Origin: Atopsyche davidsoni
Lineage: Eukaryota; Arthropoda; Insecta; Trichoptera; Hydrobiosidae
DNA length: 64,000 nt
Direction: 5' to 3'
Assembly: GCA_022113835.1 (NCBI GenBank)
Contig: JAILWY010000001.1
Location: forward strand, 620,001 to 684,000
Below are positions 23,726-34,590 of this stretch, in pieces; the first letter of the stretch is position 1; the number at the start of each line of letters is the position of its first letter. A program made the translations under genes and the position numbers. A model generated the notes under the pieces. The model worked only from the letters and a program-made list of their open reading frames with translations, did no database searches and was not told the origin of the DNA.

Positions 23726-23920
23726 ATAATTGAATGGTGCGCGTCTCGGCTAAACATCAATAGATTTTAAAAATAATAATAACCAGCTTTGGATATAAAA
23801 ATGCTTCACTTGTTACTTTAATTAAAAAGTCCAGTGTTTGCAAATCATTAAATATTGATTAGCCCGAGCATATTAGTTCATATGTAGAATATGATTATTA
23901 AAAATTCTCACTAAATTGCA

Positions 23921-23998
23921 GTGGCTCGTTAGCATAGTTGGATAAATGCACCGGCCATGAAAGCTTGGGGATGTGGGTTCGAATCCCTCACAAGTCAC
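23921..23998 (+). ncRNA. tRNA-like SINE promoter, unit 1
   Basis: The head folds as a tRNA: acceptor GTGGCT pairs with AGTCAC (with one G-U pair). The D stem is GCAT/ATGC and the T arm is around TTCGAAT. The A box is TTAGCATAGTTGG (23929-23941) and the B box GGTTCGAATCC (23976-23986). The anticodon stem is weak and U33 is absent, so it is a SINE promoter rather than a working tRNA. It should recruit TFIIIC and RNA polymerase III. Confidence 0.75.
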
Positions 23999-24323
23999 GA
24001 TGATATTTTCTGAGAGTTTTCTTTAATCGTTTTCAATGTGTGAAAAAATATGCTTAATCACATAAACATACTAATACCTGCATGGGTAAATAAATACGCA
24101 TCCTGATTAACATTAATCTAAAATTAATATAATTGAATGGTGCGCGTCTCGGCTAAACATCAATAGATTTTAAAAATAATAATAACCAGCTTTGGATATA
24201 AAAATGCTTCACTTGTTACTTTAATTAAAAAGTCCAGTGTTTGCAAATCATTAAATATTGATTAGCCCGAGCATATTAGTTCATATGTAGAATATGATTA
24301 TTAAAAATTCTCACTAAATTGCA

Positions 24324-24401
24324 GTGGCTCGTTAGCATAGTTGGATAAATGCACCGGCCATGAAAGCTTGGGGATGTGGGTTCGAATCCCTCACAAGTCA
24401 C
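24324..24401 (+). ncRNA. tRNA-like SINE promoter, unit 2
   Basis: Same as unit 1, exactly 403 bases downstream, with intact A and B boxes. If transcribed, each unit could start its own pol III transcript, and read-through would give multimers. Confidence 0.75.
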
Positions 24402-24726
24402 GATGATATTTTCTGAGAGTTTTCTTTAATCGTTTTCAATGTGTGAAAAAATATGCTTAATCACATAAACATACTAATACCTGCATGGGTAAATAAATAC
24501 GCATCCTGATTAACATTAATCTAAAATTAATATAATTGAATGGTGCGCGTCTCGGCTAAACATCAATAGATTTTAAAAATAATAATAACCAGCTTTGGAT
24601 ATAAAAATGCTTCACTTGTTACTTTAATTAAAAAGTCCAGTGTTTGCAAATCATTAAATATTGATTAGCCCGAGCATATTAGTTCATATGTAGAATATGA
24701 TTATTAAAAATTCTCACTAAATTGCA

Positions 24727-24804
24727 GTGGCTCGTTAGCATAGTTGGATAAATGCACCGGCCATGAAAGCTTGGGGATGTGGGTTCGAATCCCTCACAAG
24801 TCAC
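24727..24804 (+). ncRNA. tRNA-like SINE promoter, unit 3
   Basis: Same as units 1 and 2 by eye. This unit is followed by the true 3' end of the insertion, so its transcript would end near the A-rich tail and the right target duplication. Confidence 0.75.
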
Positions 24805-24888
24805 GATGATATTTTCTGAGAGTTTTCTTTAATCGTTTTCAATGTGTGAAAAAATATGCTTAATCACATAAAAATAGAGATCATAATA

Positions 24889-25720
24889 CTTCGTCATTAC
24901 CGTTCTAAGCTACCATTTCGATATCGGTGGATAAAATTTTTTTTTTTTTTTGTAAAACATTTAAAAAAAATAATTATGACTATAGTAATGTGTTCATAAA
25001 CTCAATATTTATATTTAAAATTGTTTTGAAAAGTTTGAAGTAATAATCAGGAATATCTACATTTTAATTCATTAGTAGGTTTGTGTCAGATACTGGCGTC
25101 ATTTTCAGGAAATATTTTTATATAATATCTTTAATAAAAAAACATATGCACAGCTGTTAAACGTATATAGAATAACTAATAAAATTAATTAAAATACACT
25201 TTCCTCCTTTTTTTCTTATCTTACTGTTAGTTATTTAAAAAAACTAAATGTACAGTTTTTTGACAACATATTTTTCCATTTTAATTGACTTCATTAGAAA
25301 TAATTATTTTTAGGCAGTTTTATTAATGATAATTGATAACTTATCTATTTATTTATATAAATACTTTTAAATCCTGAACAACTTAGTTAAGTGTTTTTGG
25401 TTCGTTTCTTTTTATTTAATATTTTGATAAAAGGTAGTATTGTAGGGCAAGTTTGTTCTGGTCAACTGCTTTCGTCGAATATTGGGTGAGGTTAATCCAA
25501 AGCGGTGAATTGAAGGAAGTAACAAAATTAAGTTATCGTTAATGGACGAATTATATTGCGCGATAAGGTGGGCTGTAATCATAAGCATAAGCATGCTTGC
25601 TGATTCATCACGATCATTCTGCTATCATGGCAAATGAATTGCGTACACGGTGCTAGACATATTTGGGTGGTAGAGTATCTGTGTGAGTAAACAAAACATA
25701 ATTAGTGCGAACGTACTTAG
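24889..25720. other. AT-rich spacer with one island
   Basis: No supported gene. A GC-richer patch lies at about 25440-25650, containing GGTTAATCC (bicoid/OTX-like core). Otherwise AT-rich. Confidence 0.5.
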
Positions 25721-25721
25721 T

Positions 25722-25742
25722 TTATATATATATATAAACATA

Positions 25743-25832
<90 letters not shown>

Positions 25833-25865
25833 TATGTTTATATATATATATATATTTATATAAAT
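25722..25865. repeat. Long TA array forming a palindrome
   Basis: A TA dinucleotide array is bracketed by AAACATATATATGTA (25736-25750) and TACATATATATGTTT (25825-25839), which are perfect inverse complements with TA runs outside them. The whole tract is therefore symmetric about roughly 25788 and could extrude a cruciform. The Tyr/Ile frames through it are meaningless. Confidence 0.85.
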
Positions 25866-28800
25866 ATTTATATGGTATATATATATATATATAAAAATGT
25901 ATTTATAAATTTAATCACATAATGCAATTACTTTTTTCTTTTGAAATCATTTTAATGCATCTTCTAATTCGGTTGGTTTACAAATTCACAACAAAAGGAT
26001 ACCGTCTTTGCGAAATTCTAAACGTTTCTCCAGCTTCTCTGTCATGAGATATAATCCGCTAAAATGCATGGTTAAAATCACCCCCTACAACCCGAATGAG
26101 CCAACCCCGTTCGTTCAGACATCAGGCATCGCAGTAAACATCCCTTTGTAAGCGGCAGACTGTGCTGAGAAACGATACGCCCTATTAAAAGAAATCGGAT
26201 TGGATTATTTTCTGGTACATTTTTTTTAATCAAAGGAAGGGTGGTTTATCTTCTTAGTCCAGATCAAAGAGCTATTCTATCATTTTTTATCTATAAATGT
26301 AATACGCATTTTGGTTTCTTACGTTTGCTTCAATGCATAAAATGTTTATTTCGATTATAATTTTTTCAATGTACTAGTTTGGCATCAAAACAATACATTA
26401 AATATTTTTTAATACATATTTCGAAAACTACTTTTAATGATAAATACCTCAAATAAATTGCTATTTTTTGGAGGTCATGTGGTATTCAAATATTATTTTC
26501 AGAAAAATTACGAGGATATAAATTGCGAATGATAAAATTGGAAACTATCAAACCATTTTTTCGGCTTTTGTCTAATTTTGAATAATATTCAAATAAGAAG
26601 ATTTAAAAAAAAATATTCATCTTATATTTATTCTTATAATATTATATGTAAAAAAAAATAATTAGGTTCTTCTTGCGATTAAAATCGTGTAAAATTTTTA
26701 AATGAATAAATTTAAAAAAAATGTTAAAATAGCTTAAAACATGCTTACACAAAATAAAAAAATCATAAAATGTGGTTTGGTTTCTTGTAGAAATACTTTG
26801 AGTCAACAATTAGATGTTGCATTTTCCAGACTGCCTAAACTAAAGAGTAAATTAACTTCAAATTAAAAAAACATACATTACAATTAACAAAAATCAGTCA
26901 ATCATCCAATAATCAGATAAGCTTAATAAAATTTGAATGTTTACATATTTTAGGTAATGTAAGCCTAAATTGTTATAATATATATACTTTTGGAAATATT
27001 CATGAAGACGAATGCTTGAATAATAAAGTGTAAGCAAACTATTATTCATGCAGATTAAAATTAAAAAATAAGTATTTAGATCTTTAACAGAATAAAGGAG
27101 AACATTCTCCCTTGTAATACAGTATTCAAAGCCTCAGCAGAGGTAAATCCAGAGAACGAAGATCAAATTTCAAATACACCACAACTAGTTACGTTGAAAA
27201 TTGAGATCTCCTATTATTAAAGGTGGAAGCTCCCCGAGTGGGGCGGAAAAACCCGCCCAGGACGGGAAACGTCTTCATTATAAATAGGCTTCCATTATGT
27301 TTTGCATATTGTGAGATGTTTACAATTTGATGTACGGAAATGTGTTTTGTGCTGCGAGTTTCTTGATATTAAATAATAGTTCCTATGAAGTACATCCTGC
27401 AGGCCTTTTCATGAAAATGCTTTGAGTGGAAGTTGAAAAAATTATATGATTTATAGAATAGCTACAAAGACGAACGCTGACTAAATTGTACCCAAAAGAT
27501 TGGTATTTTATTGTTTTTTTTTTATTTTAATTAATCAATTGTAAAATCTTCATTTGTATGAATACAATAAATCTTGAAAGTTATAAATAAAAATCATTTT
27601 ATATTATATATTTTGGCCATTTATTTTATTTGACCAACAAGACAATTTTTATGATTTAATTTTAAAAACTCTTTTCTGAATACGAAAATCCTTGAAAAGC
27701 CAGTAAAACTGCTACACTGGCAGAAATTTTGTCCATCGACACTCAGAGTGGCAACCTCCCCTAGTTCTAAAGCTTTTCATCCCTTAAAGGCACATAAGGC
27801 TGCAGAACAACCTTCGTATTGAAGCAAGAAATGTTCCTGACACGCAATAAGGGAAAATTCACGTCAATCGTAGCCTTTATGGCTTAGCGGCCAGACGTCA
27901 GGGATCTAAATCAATATGTGGCATTGTGTTTTGAATAAGAATTTATTTAGTTCAATTATTTTTACATTATAATTATAATCAAAAAGATTCCGTCAAAGAT
28001 TTTTCAGATGAATCTAAACGAGAAACGCATGCAAATAATATTTAAAGAATTTTTAACTTTAAATTTACTTCCGTTTATTTATATTCATTGTCATAAGTTA
28101 GATTATCAATACAGCTTATTGGCTTTTTATTAGACAACAGAGTATTGAACTTCAAAGTCTAATTATATAATAAGAGTATAAATACTATAATATTTGTAAC
28201 TATTTTCATAAATATAATTTATATTAACAACTGATATGATTTGTTGATCTTAAAAATTATATCTTTGACTGGTGATGTGATGATATTATTGTAATATTTA
28301 AAATGATGTCATTTCATTTTAAATTATACAATTGTTTTCAAATTAAATTTAATCCTTTTGTGCCAAGATTTCATGTTATCACAATTACCCAACAACATCG
28401 CCTGTCAAGTCTGAGAACTGAAAAACGCCCGTGATTGAAAATATAGCAACAGGAAAATAATCCTGAAAGGGGAAGCATTCCATCTTTCAGCTTCCTCGGG
28501 CCAAAAAGTAACAAAATGCAAATCCTGCCTGATTTCATCAGCTTGACAAGCGGGTGGGGGAGGGGTTGGGGGAGAATTGAAACGTATTACCTTAATAGGG
28601 AGCGCCCGGCCGGAAAAGTAGAGCAAAGAGGGGCAAAAGAGAGCAGCGGGTAGAAGCTACAAGGCTGCATTTTCTTTAAAACACTCTATCTCGTCTTTCT
28701 CTTCGGTCGGTTGTGTAGCTTTATACGTTTGTAGAAACCCATTTTAAATATTTTTATATATGTACGTATATTTCATTGGCATTCTTGAAATGTTTTTTGT

Positions 28801-29050
28801 AATATTATAAAAACCCAACAAATTTTTTTTTTCCTTTGAAAATGTCACCTTGATTTTAATGACTATAATATACAATATATTAAAATTAAATACAAGTACA
28901 CGTAATGTAGTTAAACTAAATTGAGGGCAATAAAAGCACACAAAAAAAATATTTATGAAAAATCAAGGCGTTTACAAACGGTATTTAATTAAATAAAAAA
29001 AGGTGTTTCTAAGTCTTTTGTATGATCATATATGTTTTTTTGTAATCGGT
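25866..29050. other. Non-coding block with four GC islands
   Basis: No supported gene. Islands lie at about 26030-26200 (GTAAACA Fox-type and GGATTA OTX-type sites), 27150-27320 (promoter-like, listed separately), 27700-27910 and 28390-28650. Near 27887 a TGGCTTAGCGG string matches a pol III A box but lacks a proper B box. The rest is AT-rich spacer. Confidence 0.5.
27230..27312 (+). promoter_or_regulatory. Promoter-like cluster: GC boxes plus TATA
   Basis: GGGGCGG and CCCGCCC (about 27238-27260), which also form a hairpin, are followed by TATAAATA at 27279-27286. A start site would be expected near 27310. No open frame or donor site supports a gene downstream, so this could be an enhancer or chance. 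Confidence 0.25.
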
Positions 29051-29239
29051 ATTTTTGACAAAAAGCTCGGTGGAATTCTATTTTAATATTTAACATAAAA
29101 TAATTGCGTGATTTTTCCACATATACACTGAGTTTCATAATGCCAATGTGAAAGGTTGGATTGGATAACGGTGTGAAACCGGTCACCAATAAAAATTAGC
29201 ATATGCAAAAGGCCTGCAAGTATTTTATTTAACACATTA
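29051..29239. repeat. Foldback repeat family A, copy 7 (diverged)
   Basis: The left end TTTTTGACAAAAAGCTCGGT and linker lead directly to a turn (GAGTTTCATAATGCCAATG). The right arm has GTGTGAAACCGGTCACCAAT and ends near ATTTAACACATTATCAAT. The left CCGGT core is deleted and a 20-bp insertion separates the helix II arms, so the hammerhead-like fold is broken. Confidence 0.75.
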
Positions 29240-31360
29240 TCAATTTTTTATGCGAAAAATCAAATATGCTATAATAATTTTGTACGTGAATATTCAATGT
29301 TTGTCTCAAGAAAATGTTTTTTTTTTCAGTTATAAATGGATTGGGAAATGTTTATAATTATATTAAGTTATAAATTTATAACTTGAAAATTAAAAATTTG
29401 TATAAACACGTACCTTATTTCAAAAAATAATACAAATAAATATTAATAAAGCTATAAATTATCTAAATAGCACATCGTTTTAATTATAGCTTAAATTACA
29501 CGAAAGAAATATTTTTGGGGGACGATTAAATAATTAAAAACGGTACCTCGTTAGCATTGGTAATTGAATGTTAATCCATAATATTATTGCTAGCTTAATA
29601 GCTAATTGTTGATTCAGTTTTGCTGCTAGTGTGAGGCTCTACATAAACTGGAGATTTCCATGAATTAACAATTGCATTAGCTAGTTTTACATATTCAAAC
29701 CTTCTTATGCAATTCAACACTACTACATTTCAAACACTACTAAAGTTGGCATAGCACAACCAAACAAAGATGGAAACATATCAAATTATATGTTTTCAAT
29801 AATTATAATATGCAATAATTTTAGAATATAAATTCAAACGGATTCCTTTAGCCGAAATACTAGTATTTTAACATTGAGATTTGGGCATCAATATAAATAT
29901 GTTCCATTTAAGGTATTGGAAGTTTAAATTATAACAATATGTAATTATTATAATTTCATATAATTATATATTTTTGTTAATAGTGCCGATAAGTGTTTTT
30001 TTAAATGTTACGTGTTTCAAATATTTTATATACATTTTTGTGGTGATTTCTTTAATCACTATAACTGAATATCATTGAATACAAAATATTTTTTTTACGA
30101 GCTATCAATAATTTTTACAAATCTTCAATATCTTCGTTTTGAGCAAATATTTAATTGAAACCTACAATATGACCCTTTTTTATGAATAATGATTCTATCT
30201 GCCGCGGATTCTTGTTCCAGAGTCTGTCTCTTTATAAACAAAGCCCTATTTAATATTGTTATACTCAACTTTTTTTAAAAATTTAATTAAAAAAAATCTT
30301 CTCCTTGATTAATATTACATTTAAAAAAATTCAATTTAAAAAGTTTTGTTTTGTACTGTACAATATATATTTATATGACAATTGCGAGAAAAATATTTTA
30401 TTTTTAACTTAAAGAACATTCAATTTTTATTACACCAATAAAAGCCACACGCATTGTTAATAAAAATACTGAAACACTCATATCAAATATATTCAAACTC
30501 AAAAATATCATTCACCATCAATCAAAGCAAACTTTGAATGCGCAAAAATCAATTAATATTTTCAAAGAGATTTGTATGAAAAATTCTGAATGAAATAAAG
30601 ATATATATTTTAAATATTAGTTTAATAGGTTTTAATACTTATTTGAACCTTTATTTGGAAAAGCGGCTTGGTAAAATAACTATATAAAAATGTGCTTCAT
30701 TTTATTTAAAAAGAAAATTTGATTTTAAAGGCTAAAATTCTACCCTGCAAATCGTATTATTTTTTTTTTAATTTTAGTTTTTGAATAATATATATGTGCT
30801 TTTGATATTTTAATGTAAATCCTTCAAAAAAGCTGTGCTGGCTCTCACTGAGAGTTTCTCATGTAATTTAAAATTCACGACGATGATTTTTTATTTATGA
30901 ACTCTACTACATTTACATGTGTTAAAAACAAATGTTGGCAATATTTAATGTATGAGATTCGAAAGGTTTTTTTTTTAGTACTCGTGCACTGTTCAAGTGT
31001 TACAAGTGTTCATGCACAACATGACATCCCATAAACATTACCTTTCGACAGTGTAACTACAAACATATTTAATAATTAGATTCATTTTTAAAAAAATCTT
31101 ATTAACCTGACTTAATATATTTTAAAAAAGAAATAAGAACTTCAATGACACTATTCATATATTCACTATTCATACTATTCACTAACATTTATCTCAATAA
31201 ATGTTTTTTTTTATGATACAAAAAAAAGTACGTGCCTACCGTTTAAGTATTTGAAAAAAATGTGAGTGCTCACCATGTCAAACTATAAATAAATTGTAAT
31301 TACAGACTGATTCGATTGATGTTTTTTAAGTTAATAAACAAGTATTGATTCAAAAGGCTC
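29240..31360. other. AT-rich desert
   Basis: About 2 kb with almost no GC-richer patches, open frames or repeats. Poly(A)/poly(T) tracts are frequent. I see nothing functional in it. Confidence 0.65.
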
Positions 31361-31369
31361 TGTACAAAC

Positions 31370-31580
31370 TGGCCCAGTTATGTATTGTACTCCCGCAAAA
31401 CCTGTGAGTCTGAGTGAGCTGAGAACTCCTTCCGCTTTAGGGTCCCTCCGAGGCCCTGTGCTGCCTGCGATCGCTGTGTGGACTTTCTCTTTAAAGTGCT
31501 GTTTCAGACTATGACGTCACTTTAGTACGTCGTATATAAAATCATGCTGAACAAAAGGAAACCTTATTTTCACTGTTTTT
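31370..31580 (+). promoter_or_regulatory. Promoter-like cluster: CRE plus TATA
   Basis: A GC-richer island ends in a perfect CRE palindrome TGACGTCA (31512-31519), followed 14 bases later by TATATAAAA (31533-31541). A start site would lie near 31565. This is the best core-promoter arrangement on the + strand, but no convincing coding exon follows within the next kilobase. Confidence 0.3.
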
Positions 31581-34460
31581 AATTTTTAAAAGTTTTTATT
31601 GCTTAAATAAATTTAAAATTTATCTCGCAAGCTGATTTAAAGATGTTGATCTATTAGAATTCTATATATGTATTATTATGTTCAGAAAAGTTTTTGTTCT
31701 TGATTTTTTTTTACTAATCTTGTCAAATGCCTACTCTTTTTTAAAGCCCAAATGATTATTAAATTTACGGTGCATAACTCTGGAATAAACCTTAATATTA
31801 GTTTTTAAAAAAAATAAACTCCTTTGTCAGGTGCTGGCGTAATTTTGATCACAAAAAAATTAAAAAAGAATACTGTATTTTTTTAAAAATGTTTCATTTA
31901 TGACTACGTATTATCACTTGAAAATCATAACTTTACTAGCATTCAGTAACTGTTTTATTTTATTCATAATTTGCTCTCATTTTAGAGTTAGACTCATGTC
32001 TCACAAATGAAAATATAAATTGTAAAGGTGTGCTGTGCATACTTAAATTGTGTACGTCTTCATCTACTGCGTGTAAGTAATACCTGGCCGTGCAATGACC
32101 TATTTGCTATTGGCCCGGGTGCATGTTTGCACCATAATGATCTGAAAGTTTCAATTACTCCCTCGAACGTTCCTGTATTCACGATTGTATTTCATGTAAG
32201 TTTAATTGCTCTCTATCTGAAAACAATTCTCGTTTTGTTTCAATTTTCAGATGGGTTTTGTTACAACTCGTTCCGCGGGACTGTCTGAATTTTGATCTGG
32301 GGGGAATTGCATCAGCTCGAGTTAGGGATATTGTTAGCAGTCCCTACAGGCTGTATTAATTTGTTCGCTGTTAGTTAAATACAAATGGAACATGTACACG
32401 TATGAACACGTTGACGGTTGAAAATTAATTTCGATGATTAAATATAATATAATATAATATAAGCAAGTGAAATTTTTTTTTTCAAAATTGAAAATGTTAT
32501 GTTCAATTTAACTTTTATAGGTAATCTTAAAATTTCAGTAATTATTTTACCCCACGAGTCGGATTTCGATACAAAATTTTTGAAAAAAAAACTACAACTA
32601 AGTAAAGCTGGCTAATCAGCAGAACCTTGTTTGCTATATACCTTAAAAATAAAAACCTTTGCCCTTGAACTTTTAATTAATATAATATTGCCAGAATATA
32701 TTACAAGAATAATATTACCAGAATAAACAAACGATCTCTGTTTTCAGAACTCTGTGTGCTTTCCTTTCGGCTTTTATCTGATTAGGCATCATCGCATTTT
32801 GTAAGATCGATCAAATAGTTCAGAATTTCACAATTAAAATAATGTTGTAAATAATGAGACTTGAGCAGTATATAACTTTATAATGCGCAGCAATTTTAGT
32901 TATTTTTATTTATTAGTTAGTAATTTTAATACACTGTTACTCTAGTTTTAATAAATGATCTTAAAAAAAAAAAAATTAGGTCAAATAATTATTTGTTTCT
33001 GATTATTAACATCAAGACAAAATCATGTATGTTAAGTTTTCAAAACAAATATTGGTTTTCTTTTAATATTAATAAAATTTACGTTTATCTAAAGAGCTGA
33101 AAAAATCATTGCTTTTGGATGAAGGAAAACTCCGCCATCCATAATCAGTGAATTCTCATGAAATAGTGGATTATTTTAAATACTAAGTCTCGTTTAAATG
33201 TACATCCTGCCACCCAACACCTCTCTAGCCTCCCCTGGGCGGCATGCACAATCGTAGCTCATTAAACCCGCTTCCATTTATCTGGGAAGTTCTAAAAGAC
33301 TGTGATTCATTACGAAAGCGTGCCGTAAAAATTCACGGGTTTCAGGTCAAAGAGAACCAGTGGGTGCATTTGCTCGGGTATCATACAGGAAACATGACGA
33401 AATATCTGTATTGGAAATAGCGTTTTATTTGATGGTGGGTTCTTAAGTTTATTTCTACTATGACTTATATATTTTTAAATGGAAAGCTTATAGTTTTTTA
33501 TATAGATGGTTTTTGTTTCTGGGGATAGTCTCATGGATCCATTATTATACATTAGTTAAAGAAACACCGCACTAACAACTATCAAAAGCAATAAAGAATT
33601 TTGCAGTTGTTATTTTCCAATTATTATTAAATAAATTAGTTGATAAGTAAATTTACGAAGCTTTTGAATTTAAAATTACAAGTCAAAGTAAAAATGCTTT
33701 TGAAAAATGCAAATGTACTTTTACCATACCAAAATTCACGTTTATGTATTACCTACTAGTATGATTAGGCATATTAGTAAGTAATATAAGCCTGTAAAGG
33801 TAATTAAAGTGCACTTGATTGACGTTCAATCCACAAAATAGACATACTTTTATGTATTAAGTTGGAATCATTTATTAACGTTATGTTTTTAGCAGTAAAT
33901 ATCTAAGTTTTATAAAATAATATGTATTTTTTCATAAACATTTTACAGAATAATTTAAAAAATTCATAAGTGAATGTCAGGAGACAAGGTAGCAGACGTT
34001 GAATCCCAGAAACAATAAACCAAAAAGCTTTTCTTGCGATGCACAAAAAAGGTAAATGCAGTCACGTCTCTCCCGGGGTGTCACTCGCCCTCCATTGTAA
34101 TATAATAATCACGGCGGGCGCGCCGAGACAAAGGCGGGAGGCTCTAACGTGACAGAGAAGAAGCCTCCGCTCGGCGACGACTCGGAAGCGCGGAAAAATA
34201 ATTGCGGTCGCTCCCCGTAATGGCCGCTTTGTTGCTCCTCATGTCTATTGGCTGTTTTGATTGCTGGCGGGAAATTGGTTTTGGGATGGGGGAGATATCG
34301 GATACCGATATTGTTTGTTTTTTTATTGATTGTCACACATAGGCTAGGCATTTCTGTATTTTTGTTCTTTTGTTTAATGTTTATTCTGAATGCGTTTGAT
34401 AAAATATATTATTTTTATTGATCTATTTAAAGGTGAGCAAAAAATATAAAAATAATCAAA
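31581..34460. other. Non-coding block with islands and splice-like signals
   Basis: Islands lie at about 32080-32350, 33190-33400 and 34060-34320. Strong splice-like signals occur (acceptor at 31985, donors at 32073 and about 32199, acceptor at about 32253), with short open frames lacking recognisable domains. An AATAT array lies at 32441-32461. The 33190 island has an AGGTCA nuclear-receptor half site. No gene can be supported. Confidence 0.45.
34060..34320. promoter_or_regulatory. Candidate regulatory GC island
   Basis: One of the more GC-rich islands, open for 80 codons on the minus strand but without domain features. It holds CCATTGT-, ATTGG- and TAATGG-type motifs. Composition and isolation in AT-rich DNA suggest constraint or a regulatory role rather than protein coding. 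Confidence 0.2.
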
Positions 34461-34590
34461 TATTTTTGACAGAGAGTACTTGGTGGAATTCCCTTTTAAC
34501 ATTTTAAATAAAATATTTTAGTGATTTTTCCACCTGTAAATTTTTTATTAGTGACCGGTTTCGCCAACCTTTCACGTTAGCATTGTAACT
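34461..34590 (-). repeat. Foldback repeat family A, copy 8 (left half only)
   Basis: A clean left arm: ATTTTTGACAGAGAGTACTT, linker, GTGACCGGTTTCGCCAACC, TTTCACGTTAGCATTGTAAC. There is no inverted right arm. This shows that half copies exist alone, so the foldback may arise from two oppositely oriented halves. Minus-strand hammerhead-like core present but with point changes. Confidence 0.8.

Larger units (their letters stand above)
23574..24875 (+). mobile_element. Tandem trimer of a tRNA-promoter SINE with inverted 5' end
   Basis: The insertion is bounded by an exact 13-bp duplication AGAGATCATAATA (23561-23573 and 24876-24888). The body is three head-to-tail copies of a 403-bp unit (23689-24091, 24092-24494, 24495-24872; the last has 378 bp). 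I see no differences between them. At the left, 23574-23654 is the reverse complement of the unit's junction segment, followed by 34 T residues. The 3' end is A-rich. This fits LINE-type retrotransposition with a 5' inversion, using a multimeric or circular template. No protein is encoded. Confidence 0.85.

Noticed and set aside
23921..23998. Functional tRNA gene
   Set aside because: Acceptor, D and T arms can form, but the anticodon stem is weak and U33 is missing. Repetition inside a mobile unit indicates a SINE promoter.
23574..24875. CRISPR-like or satellite array
   Set aside because: Units are 403 bp with no short repeats and spacers, and only three copies inside one target duplication, so neither a CRISPR array nor an established satellite.
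25683..25922. Open frame encoding Tyr/Ile repeats
   Set aside because: It is a translation of the TA dinucleotide array. The same applies to frames at 63420-63777.
27880..27915. tRNA or SINE head (TGGCTTAGCGG)
   Set aside because: An A-box match without a B box at proper distance or any cloverleaf.
31986..32072. Possible 87-base exon between excellent splice-like signals
   Set aside because: The open frame is AT-rich and Cys/Asn-rich without coding-like character. Kept only as a note under the block entry.
32199..32253. Possible 55-base mini-intron
   Set aside because: Donor and acceptor match consensus, but flanking frames show no recognisable protein.
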